The notes under the pieces: generated by a model
Told to the model about the DNA's origin: nothing
The model's database searches: none
Seen by the model: the letters and a program-made list of their open reading frames with translations, nothing else
Program-made: the position numbers and the translations under genes
Shown here: piece by piece, positions 55,673 through 64,000 of the stretch
How positions within the stretch are numbered: position 1 is the stretch's first letter
Layout: the number at the start of each line of letters is the position of its first letter
NCBI RefSeq assembly: GCF_000373925.1
Contig: NZ_KB892751.1
Location: forward strand, 1 to 64,000
Source of the DNA: Actinopolymorpha alba DSM 45243
GTDB taxonomy: Bacteria > Actinomycetota > Actinomycetes > Propionibacteriales > Actinopolymorphaceae
DNA length: 64,000 nt
Reading direction: 5' to 3'

Positions 55673-56977
55673 ATGGGTGCTTCTACGCCATTTCCTGGTA
55701 CGCCGGTCGCCTCCCGCGGGTCGCGCAGATCCCGCCTTTCCCCAAGATCCCGCCTTTCCCCAAGATCCCGCCCTTCCCTGAGATCGGCCCTGTCCCCGAG
55801 ATCCCGCCTGAGCGCCCTCGCCGCGGCGCTCGTCGCCAGCGTGTGCGGTGTCGCGGCGTCACCAGCGACGGCAAGCGTCGACGACGCGGTGGCCCCGGGC
55901 TGCGGCGTCGGCTCAGGCGCCTGTGGCCTCCGGCAGGTACGGCTGCTCGGTGAGCAGGTCATCCCGAAGGGCCTGACGATGCGTGGCGTACCCGTCGGGG
56001 AGCTTTCGGGCATCGATTTTGACCGGCGTACCAACAAGTGGTTTCTCATTTCGGACGACTCCGAGGACGGACCGGCGCGCTTCTACACCGCCGACATCGG
56101 TCTCGACGGGACCGGCCTGACCGGTGTGACGTTCACTGGCTCGACGGACATCCTGCGCACGGACGGCACGATGTTCCCAAGGCTCGCGACCCGCGATCCC
56201 GAGGTCGCCGACCCCGAGTCGATCCGGCTCGATCCGGTCGACGGCACGGTGTACTGGTCCAGCGAGGGCAAGCGGGACGTGCCCGCCGATGGTTCGGCGC
56301 CGGCGCTCGTCGATCCGTGGGTACGCCAGATGACGGTGGATGGGACGCACCTTCGCGAGTTCCGCCAGCCCAGCCTCCTGCGGATGAGCGCCGGGGAGGT
56401 CGGGCCCCGCCGCAACGCGACGTTCGAGGGCCTCACGCTGACCACCGATGGTCGGGAACTCGTGACATCGATGGAAGGCCCGCTCTACCAGGACGGACCC
56501 CTGCCGACCACGAGCGCCGGGGCGATCACCAGGTTGACGTGGTACGACAAGCGCAGCGGCAGGCCCGTGCGCCAGTTCGCCTACCTGCTGGATCCGATTC
56601 CCGTGCCGCCCAACCCGCCAACAGCGGCGGCGGACAACGGCGTCAGCGAACTCCTCTCCCTCGACCGGCACCGCTACCTCGTGGTCGAGCGGTCCTTCGC
56701 GTCCGGGGTCGGCAACAGCATCCGGGTGTACGAGATCGACGTCCGCGGGGCGACCAACGTCCTGCAGGACCGCAGCCTCGCCGACGGCGGCGTCCGAGCA
56801 GTCCGGAAGCGGCTCGTCGTCGACTTCGCGACGCTGGGACTCTCGCACGTGGACAACGTCGAGGGCGTGAGCTGGGGCCCCACCCTGCCGACCGGCGAAC
56901 GCACGCTGGTCTTCGTCACCGACGACAACTTCAACCCCACGCAGGTGAACCAGCTCATCGCCGTGGCGGTCCGCTGA
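55673..56977 (+). CDS. Secreted esterase-like protein of the phytase superfamily
   Basis: Protein of 434 residues. The N-terminal 60 residues are an unusually long, Arg/Ser-rich region with a six-residue repeat (RSRLSP), leading to a hydrophobic core (LAAALVASVCGVAASPATAS) and probable signal cleavage, so it is exported. The mature part is the esterase-like activity domain of phytases, a beta-propeller: GELSGIDFDRRTNKWFLISD, FEGLTLTTDGRELVTSMEGP and LVVERSFA. Phosphate or ester substrates are possible; not determined. ATG 55673 is used, 55634 possible. Its end overlaps the converging DUF1275 gene by 23 bases. Confidence 0.87.
   Translation: MGASTPFPGTPVASRGSRRSRLSPRSRLSPRSRPSLRSALSPRSRLSALAAALVASVCGVAASPATASVDDAVAPGCGVGSGACGLRQVRLLGEQVIPKGLTMRGVPVGELSGIDFDRRTNKWFLISDDSEDGPARFYTADIGLDGTGLTGVTFTGSTDILRTDGTMFPRLATRDPEVADPESIRLDPVDGTVYWSSEGKRDVPADGSAPALVDPWVRQMTVDGTHLREFRQPSLLRMSAGEVGPRRNATFEGLTLTTDGRELVTSMEGPLYQDGPLPTTSAGAITRLTWYDKRSGRPVRQFAYLLDPIPVPPNPPTAAADNGVSELLSLDRHRYLVVERSFASGVGNSIRVYEIDVRGATNVLQDRSLADGGVRAVRKRLVVDFATLGLSHVDNVEGVSWGPTLPTGERTLVFVTDDNFNPTQVNQLIAVAVR
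55727..55816 (+). repeat. 18-bp tandem repeat in the signal-peptide n-region
   Basis: Five adjacent units starting AGATCCCGCC (55727, 55745, 55763, 55781, 55799), the first two identical, encode the RSRLSP-type hexapeptide repeat in the N-terminus of the phytase-like esterase. Confidence 0.9.
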
Positions 56978-57632
56978 CCGCCGTCACGACCGCCAGGACG
57001 GTGACGACGGGCAGCACGAGGGCGATGGGCCGGGCGTACGTAAGGAGCAGTGCGGCTGCCGCGGCCCCGATCCCGAGGGCGAGGATGACCGCGATCCTGC
57101 TCACCGCCCGGCCATCCCGATGCGCCGGAAGCATGAACTGCCCCATCAGGGCGGTGAGGGCCCCGGTGATGTAGCCGGTTGCGAGGCCGGCGGACAGCCG
57201 GTGGACTCCGGCGTTCTGCATGTCCATGGCCGCGGCCAGGACGGCGACAAAGAGGAACCGCCAGTCGCCAGCCGGCTCACCCCGGGTCACGATCCAACCG
57301 GACAGCGCCGCGACGAGTAGGAGGAGTTCAAGCCCCAGCAGGTACCTCACCCGCGCGGGCCAGATCGTGGTCTCGTCAGCAGGCTGTCGGACGAGCCGGA
57401 ATCCAGCCAGCTGGCCACCCACGAAACCCGCGAAGGCAACCGCGTGGCCCAGCGTCTCCACGCCACGCCCCTGCCCCGCAGCGAGTCCCAACAGGACGAA
57501 ATTGCCCGTCATATTGGCGAGGAACACCCCGCCGAGGGCGAGGAACCCGACCGCGTCGACGGCGCCCGAGGCGAAGCTGAGCGCGACGACGAGCGCGTCC
57601 CGGCGACGCGCGCCCGTCTCATCCCCCGTCAT
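56955..57632 (-). CDS. DUF1275 (YoaK-like) membrane protein
   Basis: Protein of 225 residues with about six membrane helices. Family signature SFASGAVDAVGFLALGGVFL and FLANMTGNFVLLGLA in the first third, and AMDMQNAGVHRLSAGLATGY in the middle (the aromatic-poor MQNA stretch is typical). Function unknown across the family. ATG 57632 follows GCGATG-poor sequence; an in-frame TTG two codons upstream is less likely. Confidence 0.9.
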   Translation of the reverse strand: MTGDETGARRRDALVVALSFASGAVDAVGFLALGGVFLANMTGNFVLLGLAAGQGRGVETLGHAVAFAGFVGGQLAGFRLVRQPADETTIWPARVRYLLGLELLLLVAALSGWIVTRGEPAGDWRFLFVAVLAAAMDMQNAGVHRLSAGLATGYITGALTALMGQFMLPAHRDGRAVSRIAVILALGIGAAAAALLLTYARPIALVLPVVTVLAVVTAVSGPPRR

Positions 57633-57687
57633 CGCCAACCCCGGTCAGTCACATCTGCACGTCAGAGCGGTCAGTCACAGCTGCCAG

Positions 57688-58422
57688 TCACATCTGGTCG
57701 GTGCGGTCGAGGGGTTCCCAGCCCAGGACCTCGCGCGCCTTCTGGAGCGGGACGAATCGCTCGGCACCGTCGCCGCTGATGGCGAACGCCTCGAACCCCC
57801 CGCCCTGGTAGGCGAGCCCGGCCAGCAGGGCGCGTGCGGTGTCGCGGGCCGACGTACAGATCGCCCGCGCCCGCGGAAAGTCGGTACGCGGGAACTCCGC
57901 GTCCGGCGTGGGGTGGCACAGCCGCAGCGCGACCACGCTCAGGTCCCAGGCGTCCACGGCGTTGCGGCAGACCTCCTCGCCGAGTCGCTTCGCCAGGCCG
58001 TAGAAGTTCGTAGCGTCGGGCGGCACCGACTCGGCGGGGTAGCGGTCGCGACCGGCGTCCGCGTCGCCGGGCTCGCGATAGACCGACATGCTGCTCGTGT
58101 AGACCGCGTGGGTGATGCCGGCGCGGTGGGCGGCCTCCAGCGCGACGTGCAACCCGGCGACCGCCACCTCGAGGTGCGCCCGCGCGTTGTCGGGGCTACC
58201 CCAGCCGGCCGTCGGGCCCATCGCCATGAACAACAGGGCGTCCATGCCGTCAACCGCACCTTGCACGGCGGCGACGTCGCGGAGGTCACCGGCAGCGTGA
58301 TCGACGGGTACGGCGGCGCGAGGCGGCTTGAGGTCGAACACCCGCAACTCGTGGTGCTCCGCGAGATAGGGGAGGACGAGGGTCCCGACCAGACCCGAAC
58401 CTCCGACGACGAGTACGCGCAC
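57688..58422 (-). CDS. NAD-dependent epimerase/dehydratase (extended SDR)
   Basis: Protein of 244 residues. Rossmann loop at the start (VLVVGGSGLVGTLV) and YGLAKRLGEE (YxxxK) in the middle mark an extended short-chain dehydrogenase of the sugar-epimerase class. Short for the class (usually 300-350), with the C-terminal substrate domain reduced. GTG 58422 follows AGGGGGCAC; the longer upstream reading begins without a Rossmann-like start. Acts on nucleotide sugars or related compounds; substrate unknown. 49 bases after the methyltransferase gene. Confidence 0.85.
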   Translation of the reverse strand: MRVLVVGGSGLVGTLVLPYLAEHHELRVFDLKPPRAAVPVDHAAGDLRDVAAVQGAVDGMDALLFMAMGPTAGWGSPDNARAHLEVAVAGLHVALEAAHRAGITHAVYTSSMSVYREPGDADAGRDRYPAESVPPDATNFYGLAKRLGEEVCRNAVDAWDLSVVALRLCHPTPDAEFPRTDFPRARAICTSARDTARALLAGLAYQGGGFEAFAISGDGAERFVPLQKAREVLGWEPLDRTDQM

Positions 58423-58471
58423 GTGTGCCCCCTGATGGAGTCGGAGGCCGAATCGACGCGACACGACCTCA

Positions 58472-59173
58472 CTAGGCCAGGTTGAAGAACGCCATCGGAT
58501 TGTCCTTGCCGCGATGGATGGGTTCAACCAGTCCGAGGTCCGTGCGTACCCGCATCAGCTCGCGGTACACCTCGGGTGACTTCGCGGGGGAGGCGGTGAG
58601 GTACGGAATCTGGCGGGAGCCCAGCCAGTCGAGCAGCACGGAACCCTCGGTGAAGGGCAGCGGAGACCGGCCGTGGAAGACGTCGTGCACGCTCACCGGA
58701 GTGCCGCTCGGGAGGGTGGGCAGCAGCGCCGCGAGATACCACCGCGCGAACCGCGCCGAGTGCGCCGCGTCGATGAAGAGGTAGTCGACAGTGGCGGGGA
58801 TGCGGGGGAGGTTCCGGCGTACGTCGCCGTGGACGAACGTCCACCGGCCGGCCGAGAGGTCCGGCGGGACGTACCTCGTGGCGTTGTTGATCCGGTCGAA
58901 CGTGTGGAGCTCCCCGCTCCCGTTGTCCCGGAGCGCCCGCAGGATCCAGCTGGTGGACCAGCCGTGCAGTGAGCCGATCTCGACCACGGTGTCGGGGCGG
59001 TACTCCCGCAGCAGTAGGTAGGTGATCTCGGCCTCGAGATCGTCCAGCTGCGCCTTCATACCGGCGTTGGCGTTGATCTCATGGAGTTCGCGCTGCTCCT
59101 TGCGGACCAGCTGGAGTTCGTCGAGGTACCTGTCGTACAGCTTCGTCACGAACGGCACGGTGAGGTCGCGCAC
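58472..59173 (-). CDS. Class I SAM-dependent methyltransferase (cephalosporin hydroxylase-like)
   Basis: Protein of 233 residues. The SAM-binding region VVEIGSLHGWSTSWILRAL (motif I E-x-G) and YLFIDAAHSARFARWYLAAL are clear, with VSVHDVFHG following, the pattern of the methyltransferase_24/cephalosporin-hydroxylase group that often modifies sugars or natural products. GTG 59173 follows AGGAGGAGCC; ATG 59206 is an alternative. Same strand as the epimerase gene, so both may modify a cell-surface or secondary metabolite. Confidence 0.85.
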   Translation of the reverse strand: MRDLTVPFVTKLYDRYLDELQLVRKEQRELHEINANAGMKAQLDDLEAEITYLLLREYRPDTVVEIGSLHGWSTSWILRALRDNGSGELHTFDRINNATRYVPPDLSAGRWTFVHGDVRRNLPRIPATVDYLFIDAAHSARFARWYLAALLPTLPSGTPVSVHDVFHGRSPLPFTEGSVLLDWLGSRQIPYLTASPAKSPEVYRELMRVRTDLGLVEPIHRGKDNPMAFFNLA

Positions 59174-59392
59174 GGCTCCTCCTGGAAGGCGTCGGGATGG
59201 CGTCATGCCGCTGGACGCTAGGTGGGAGGAAGGGCCGCGCACGTCGTACGACGGCGTGACATTCGGGGTCATACCGTGGAGCGACCCCGCCGGTATGACC
59301 CGCGCTGTCGTACCACAGAGCCAGCGAGCGACCGTGATCTCCGTCCCTGGGGTGACGGGTCGCGGCGCCCTCGGCGTCTAGGCTGAACGCCG

Positions 59393-60691
59393 ATGTGCCA
59401 GCAGGACACCGGCGCCGCCCGCGCCGAGACCAGACCCAGACCCAGGGCCAGGCCCAGGGCAAGGTGGCTCCTGATCGCGGGCGCGGTCGCTCTGACGCTG
59501 ATCCTCGGGGCCTCCGGCGCGGTGTTCACCAACACCAACTACCGGGTCGTCGGGTACGCACCGGAGTTCGCGCTGTGGTTCTCGGCCTGGCAGACCATCC
59601 CCCTTGTGATCGCGGTCTTCCGGCCGCTCACCGCCTGGTTGATCTACGCCCCGTCGTTACTGGTGCCACTCGTGGTGCGGCCGATCCACCCGTCAGAACC
59701 ATGGCCGCTACTTCCGACCGCCCTGATCGCCTACCTGGTCGTGCAGTTCGCCCTCGCGCGAAGCCGGCGGTTGTTGGTGGTGGTGCCGTGCTGGTTCGTG
59801 ATGGTCGTGGGCTACATGCTGGTCGCGGACACCGGCGAGCCCCGGTGGGACACCGGGCCGGACTTCACGCTGTTCGCGCTCCTGTCCGCGCTGGCGCTCG
59901 CGGTGGGCGCGGGCCTGCGGGTGTGGTCGCAGGCGCGGGCACGGCTGGCCGCTGAGGAGCGGCTGACCGCGGAGGAACGGTCCCGCCGGGAGCTGCTCGA
60001 GGAACGTGCCCGGATCGCCCGGGAGATGCACGACATCGTGGCCCACCACATGTCGATGATCGCCGTCCAGGCATCCACCGCCGCGTACCGTCTCCCGGAT
60101 CTCCCGCCGGCGGCCGTGGAGGAGTTCGCGGCGATCGGCGGCGCGGCCCGCGAGTCGCTCACCGAGATGCGGCGCCTGCTGAAGGTGCTGCGTAACGAGG
60201 TCGACGACGCGCCGCGGGCACCCCAGCCTGGACTGGAACGCCTCGCCTCCCTGGTGGATGGCACTGTGCGCGCGGGTACGCCGGTGACGCTCAGCACCGT
60301 CGACCTTCCCGATGAAGTGCCGGAACTCGTGGGGCTCACCGCGTTCCGGGTCGTGCAGGAGGCACTCAGCAACGTCGTACGCCACGCTTCTGGCGCGCAG
60401 ACCCGAGTCGAGGTGCGTGCTGACCGCACCGACCTTCGCATCGTCGTCGACAACGACCAGGCGCCCGGCTTCCGGGCACCGCTGGAGCCGACCGGTCCGG
60501 GGCACGGGCTCGCCGGCATGCGCGAGCGCGCGGCAATCGTCGGTGGCGAGGTGAGCGCCGGGCCGCGCGCTGATGGCGGCTTCACTGTCAAGGCACGCTT
60601 GCCGCTGCGGGCCGACGGGCCGGTGGAGGCCGGAGCGTCGGCCGGCCCTGCCGGTGCGGCGGCGGAGGCGGAAGAGGAGGAAGGCTCGTGA
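59393..60691 (+). CDS. Histidine kinase, NarL/DesK class
   Basis: Protein of 432 residues. Four to six N-terminal membrane helices (about 25-175) form a sensor with little outside the membrane; the HisKA_3 dimer domain carries phospho-acceptor His213 in EMHDIVAHHMSMIAVQA, and a HATPase domain with NVVRHASGA (N box) and GHGLAGMRERAAIVGG (G box) lies at about 300-400. The last 30 residues are Ala/Glu/Gly-rich. An Arg/Pro repeat (RPRPRARPRARW) opens the protein. Coupled by a 4-base overlap to its response regulator. Signal unknown. Confidence 0.93.
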   Translation: MCQQDTGAARAETRPRPRARPRARWLLIAGAVALTLILGASGAVFTNTNYRVVGYAPEFALWFSAWQTIPLVIAVFRPLTAWLIYAPSLLVPLVVRPIHPSEPWPLLPTALIAYLVVQFALARSRRLLVVVPCWFVMVVGYMLVADTGEPRWDTGPDFTLFALLSALALAVGAGLRVWSQARARLAAEERLTAEERSRRELLEERARIAREMHDIVAHHMSMIAVQASTAAYRLPDLPPAAVEEFAAIGGAARESLTEMRRLLKVLRNEVDDAPRAPQPGLERLASLVDGTVRAGTPVTLSTVDLPDEVPELVGLTAFRVVQEALSNVVRHASGAQTRVEVRADRTDLRIVVDNDQAPGFRAPLEPTGPGHGLAGMRERAAIVGGEVSAGPRADGGFTVKARLPLRADGPVEAGASAGPAGAAAEAEEEEGS

Positions 60692-61368
60692 GGATCCGGG
60701 TGCTCGTGGTCGATGACCAGGCGATGGTGCGGGCCGGGTTCGCCGCGTTGCTCGCCGCCCAGCCCGACATCGAGGTGGTCGGCGACGCGGACAACGGGCG
60801 CGCCGGGGTCGCCGCGTCCCGCCGGCTGCACCCCGACGTGGTCCTCATGGACGTACGCATGCCCGAGATGGACGGTCTGGAGGCGGCCCGGCAGCTTCTC
60901 CGCCCGCCACCCGGAGTGGAGCACCGGCCGCGGGTGCTCATGCTCACGACGTTCGACATCGACGACTACGTGTACGAAGCGCTGCGCGCGGGCGCGAGCG
61001 GGTTCCTCCTCAAGGACGCGCCGCCGGCTGACCTGATCGCGGCGGTCCGCGTCGTCGCCGCGGGGGACGCGTTGCTGGCGCCCTCGGTGACGAGGCGGCT
61101 CATCGAGGAGTTCGCGCGCGCCCGGCCGGCCGTGCGAGCCCGATCACCGAAGCTCAACGCCCTGACCGCCCGGGAGCTGGAGGTGCTCACCCTCATCGCC
61201 CGGGGACTGTCGAACGCCGAGATCGCCGACCAGCTCGTCGTCGCCGAGCAGACGGTCAAGACCCACATCGGGCGGATCTTCACCAAGGTGGACCTACGTG
61301 ACCGGGCGCAGGCGGTGGTTTTCGCGTACGAAAGCGGCCTGGTCACCGCGGGAGCCGACCAGCCCTGA
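60688..61368 (+). CDS. NarL/FixJ-type response regulator
   Basis: Protein of 226 residues. Receiver domain 1-120 with phospho-acceptor Asp55 (VVLMDVRMPEMDG) and conserved Lys in FLLKDAPP; LuxR-type helix-turn-helix at 155-215 (LTARELEVLTLIARGLSNAE and TVKTHIGRIFTKVDL). Partner of the adjacent kinase. Starts with GTG overlapping the kinase stop. Target genes not known; the secreted hydrolase downstream is a possibility. Confidence 0.95.
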   Translation: MRIRVLVVDDQAMVRAGFAALLAAQPDIEVVGDADNGRAGVAASRRLHPDVVLMDVRMPEMDGLEAARQLLRPPPGVEHRPRVLMLTTFDIDDYVYEALRAGASGFLLKDAPPADLIAAVRVVAAGDALLAPSVTRRLIEEFARARPAVRARSPKLNALTARELEVLTLIARGLSNAEIADQLVVAEQTVKTHIGRIFTKVDLRDRAQAVVFAYESGLVTAGADQP

Positions 61369-61613
61369 GCCTGCCTGAACGCCTCGCGTGATCGGGCCGG
61401 CCGGGACGTGCCGGTTACGGACGGCCTGGGGGCAGGTCCCTCTGGCGCCATCCTCGGCCAGGTCGCTTACTCTGGCGGACCAGGGCCTACCTGGGAGCCA
61501 GGCCCCATGACAGCACTGCAGGGGGACACGAAGGCGCCAGTCTCGTACGTACCGTTCCGCCCCGATGCGGGCCGTACTCGATGGCCGGCTCGGAGTGGAA
61601 GGACACGCAACGG

Positions 61614-62687
61614 ATGCCGCGTACCCCCCGAACGGTGCTCGCGTCGCTGGTGGCACTCCTCCTGGCGACCGGCGCAGCTCCCGCCGTCGAACCCTCGCTC
61701 GCGTCCACCGCGGTCGTCCATGACCTGCCCGGGTCGGCCGCCTGGCGCGCGGCCCGGTGGGAGGGCCTTCGGCTCCCGGACCCGGCGGCGACGCCCGAGA
61801 CGGTGGCGCGGTTCTTCACCCAGGTGCCACCCACCGGTCAGCAGAACCTGCTCCAGCGCTTCCCGGACGTCGTCGGAAACCTCGACGGCGCGCCGTTGCT
61901 GCTCCGGTACGCCGCGAACCAACTGGCAGCGGCCCGCTCTGGCCTCAGCGGCTCGGAACTCGGGCGCCGGCAGGTGCTGGCCCTGGATCCGCGTGATCGT
62001 GGCCTGGCCGTCGAGGTCTTCGGAGATCTGCGGACCGCCACCAGGGTCGCGGTGATCGTGCCCGGTGCCGGATCAGACCTGCATCACCTCGACGGTGAAG
62101 GGGGAGTGGCGGCTGGTGCCCAGGCACTTCTCGAGGAGGCCGGGCGCCAGTGGCCGGGGACCCGGCTCGCCGTGATCGCGTGGGCCGGCTACGCCACGCC
62201 GGTCGATCCCGGGCTGGCCGCGATGGAGGGAGGCCTCGCCCGCGCGGGGGCGGCGCGGCTGGAGCGGTTCCTGGCCGGGCTGTCTGGATACACGTCCGCG
62301 CCGATCAGCCTGTTCTGTCACAGTTACGGTTCTGTCGTCTGCGGTATGACTCCGCTGCCCAGGCAGGTGCGTGACATCGTGGTACTCGGCAGCCCTGGGG
62401 TCCGCGCGCGGAGCGCGAAGGAGCTGGCACCCTCGGCGCGGGTGTGGGCGGCGCTGGCCGACGGGGACCCGATCCGCTGGCTTCCGCCGATACGCCTCGG
62501 TGACTACGGGCATGGCACCAACCCGGTCGATCCGTCGTTCGGTGCCCGGGTTGTCGTGACCTCGGGGGCCAGCGGTCACAGTGCGTACTTCGCGCCGGGT
62601 ACGGAGTCGCTGCGCAACTTCGCCCGGATCGCGCTCGGTGACGCGCATGCCGTCACCCTGGCCGGCCCGTCCGATACACCGGTGTAA
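61614..62687 (+). CDS. Secreted alpha/beta hydrolase (DUF1023)
   Basis: Protein of 357 residues with a signal peptide (about 1-26, LASLVALLLATGAAPAVEPS) and a DUF1023-type alpha/beta hydrolase domain (about 110-340). The nucleophile elbow is CHSYGSVVCG with the Ser in the middle, VIVPGAGSDLHH gives the oxyanion region and SGHSAYF carries the catalytic His. Acts outside the membrane on an unknown ester. ATG 61614 lies after GGAAGGAC. It follows the two-component system by 245 bases. Confidence 0.87.
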   Translation: MPRTPRTVLASLVALLLATGAAPAVEPSLASTAVVHDLPGSAAWRAARWEGLRLPDPAATPETVARFFTQVPPTGQQNLLQRFPDVVGNLDGAPLLLRYAANQLAAARSGLSGSELGRRQVLALDPRDRGLAVEVFGDLRTATRVAVIVPGAGSDLHHLDGEGGVAAGAQALLEEAGRQWPGTRLAVIAWAGYATPVDPGLAAMEGGLARAGAARLERFLAGLSGYTSAPISLFCHSYGSVVCGMTPLPRQVRDIVVLGSPGVRARSAKELAPSARVWAALADGDPIRWLPPIRLGDYGHGTNPVDPSFGARVVVTSGASGHSAYFAPGTESLRNFARIALGDAHAVTLAGPSDTPV

Positions 62688-62770
62688 TTCGGGGCGCTCA
62701 GTTCCCATCGGGGATGGGCCAGGGTCTTACCCGATGGCCGGCGTGGCCCCGGGCGGGACAGGATCGGGAC

Positions 62771-63373
62771 ATGACCGGAGGACCAGGTTTTCCCGCACCG
62801 GGTGTGCCGCCAGCGACCGCGCTCCGGGTCTCGGACGCCGAACGCGAGCAGGCGGTCGAACTGCTCCAGAACGCCTTCGCGGAGGGGCGGATCGACCACA
62901 CCGAACTCGACCGCCGGATCGAAGGCGCCCTCGCCGCCCGCGATCGGGCCGACCTCTCCCATGCCTTGCGCGGTCTGCCGTTGTCCACGGGGATGCCGCA
63001 CAATGCGACCAGCGCTGTCCAGACGCCGGGTGCCGGTGGCCCGACGCCGTCCGCGGACGAGCGCACCTGGGCGCTCATTGCCCACTGGTCGGGGCTGTTC
63101 ACGCTGTTCGTCGTACCCGCACTGATCGCGGTGACGAAGGGCAAGGAGTCGGCGTTCGTCCGCGAGCAGGCGTGGGAGGCGGCGAACTTCAACCTCGCCT
63201 TCGTGGGTGCCAACATCGCGGTGGGGGTGGGCACCGCGATCACGTTCGGGATCGCCGGCCTGTTGTTCGTCCCGCTGCTGTTCGTGTGGCTGGTGCTGAT
63301 GGGGGTCGGGGGCTTGTCGGCCGCCGCCGGCAACCGCTGGCGCTATCCCTGGAACGTCCGCCTGCTCGGCTGA
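62771..63373 (+). CDS. DUF1707 / DUF4870 small membrane protein
   Basis: Protein of 200 residues combining two actinobacterial modules: an N-terminal DUF1707 helix pair (about 18-65; LRVSDAEREQAVELLQNAFA, then LDRRIEGALAARDRADL) and a C-terminal DUF4870 region (about 95-200) with three membrane segments (HWSGLFTLFVVPALIAVTKG, and later NFNLAFVGANIAVGVGTAI). Function unknown. ATG 62771 starts 10 bases after GGGACAGGATC; the upstream ATG 62714 is less likely. Confidence 0.82.
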   Translation: MTGGPGFPAPGVPPATALRVSDAEREQAVELLQNAFAEGRIDHTELDRRIEGALAARDRADLSHALRGLPLSTGMPHNATSAVQTPGAGGPTPSADERTWALIAHWSGLFTLFVVPALIAVTKGKESAFVREQAWEAANFNLAFVGANIAVGVGTAITFGIAGLLFVPLLFVWLVLMGVGGLSAAAGNRWRYPWNVRLLG

Positions 63374-63469
63374 GCGCGTCCGCTCCGCGCGACCTCTAAG
63401 TGGTCGCGGCGGCGAAACTCTGGACGCACGGTCGTACGAACACCGCGCACCCATTAGGGTCGCTGCGTG

Positions 63470-64000
63470 ATGCGCGTGATCCCTGTGACCCGACAACTCC
63501 GCCGGGCCCGGCTCGCGGTAAGTGTCACCTTCCTCGTGCACGCGGCGATCTTCGCCACCTGGGCGCCGCGGATCCCGTCGATCAAGCAGGCCCTCAACCT
63601 CGACCATGAGGACCTCGGCATCGCGCTCGGCGGGCTTGCGATCGGCCTGCTGGTGGGCACCCGCCTGACCGGCCGGATCGAGAAGCGGGGACGCACGGGC
63701 GTGGCGATCCGCATTCTCCTGCCGGTCCAGGCGGTCGCGCTGATCGGCCCGGCGTTCGCCACCGACCTCGTCACGCTCACCGCGGCACTGGCGTTCCTCG
63801 GACTGCTCGGCGGGATGCTCGATGTCGCGATGAACGCCCACGCGGTCGCGGTCGAGCGGTTGTACGGCCGGCCGATCATGTCCGGCTTCCACGGACTGTG
63901 GAGCATGGGCGCGATGGGCGGATCGGCGGTGGCCGCGCTCGTCGCCCGCGCCGGTGTCGACGTCCACATCCACTTCGTCGTGGCGGGGATCGTGTGCGCG
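63470..64000 (+). CDS. Major facilitator superfamily transporter, truncated by the window edge
   Basis: The first 177 residues of an MFS permease; the gene continues past the window. ATG 63470 directly follows a GTG at 63467, with AGGGT upstream. About five helices are visible, with HAAIFATWAPRIPSIKQALN as the first helix-loop of the FucP/YbjJ-like group and GTRLTGRIEKRGR as the cytoplasmic A-motif loop. A possible sugar or drug transporter; substrate cannot be judged from the fragment. Confidence 0.85.
   Translation, partial: MRVIPVTRQLRRARLAVSVTFLVHAAIFATWAPRIPSIKQALNLDHEDLGIALGGLAIGLLVGTRLTGRIEKRGRTGVAIRILLPVQAVALIGPAFATDLVTLTAALAFLGLLGGMLDVAMNAHAVAVERLYGRPIMSGFHGLWSMGAMGGSAVAALVARAGVDVHIHFVVAGIVCA

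Overview
The window is chromosomal DNA from a high-GC Gram-positive bacterium (Actinomycetota). Evidence seen directly: strong G/C bias at third codon positions, frequent GTG starts, many 4-nt stop/start overlaps, a tmRNA whose tag reads ANSKRTDFALAA (the actinobacterial type), a PASTA-domain membrane protein and a CBM2-type lipoprotein. The genus cannot be fixed from sequence alone. No rRNA, tRNA, CRISPR array, intact insertion sequence or origin was found.

Layout. 0.3-15.4 kb holds metabolic and housekeeping genes: a GH31 glycosidase, serA, a LysR regulator with a major facilitator, a second facilitator that collides tail to tail with the first, a GlxA/AraC regulator, a DinB-fold protein, a LacI regulator, a long acyl-CoA dehydrogenase and a PAP2 phosphatase. 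15.5-28.6 kb is a sugar-utilisation region: a CBM2 lipoprotein, a GH35 beta-galactosidase divergent from a LacI regulator, and a coupled ABC importer (lipoprotein, two permeases, one fused double ATPase) followed by a Gfo/Idh/MocA oxidoreductase, a PhyH-type dioxygenase and an AraC regulator. 28.8-36 kb has ssrA with its terminator, a MazG-type protein, a patch of small uncharacterised and possibly decayed genes, a TetR-controlled pair of SMR transporters, a MarR/VOC pair and small membrane proteins.

36.1-54.3 kb is the most interesting part. About 18 minus-strand genes form two adjoining operons. The upstream one (54.25 to 48.8 kb) encodes an S8 protease without a signal peptide, an ECF-type sigma factor, a small protein with a carboxypeptidase-regulatory-like fold and a TPR-CHAT (caspase-fold) protease, all joined by 4-nt overlaps. 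The downstream one (48.6 to 36.1 kb) encodes a compact contractile injection system: tail terminator, sheath, tube, a disordered repeat protein, a LysM-type tube-baseplate adaptor, a VgrG/gpD-like spike, a small spike-tip candidate, a gp25-like wedge, a baseplate-J protein fused to a beta-propeller, a tail-protein-I-like protein, an Ig-TM-PASTA protein and two more membrane proteins. No AAA+ ATPase, tape measure or tail fibre is visible here. The inference is a phage-tail-like machine tied to the cell envelope and controlled by, or acting with, a protease cascade; this is untested.

54.4-64 kb returns to ordinary genes: an internally deleted IS701-type transposase relic, a HdeD-like membrane protein, a secreted phytase-like esterase, a DUF1275 protein, an NAD-dependent epimerase, a methyltransferase, a NarL/DesK-type two-component system, a secreted alpha/beta hydrolase, a DUF1707/DUF4870 protein and a truncated major facilitator at the right edge.
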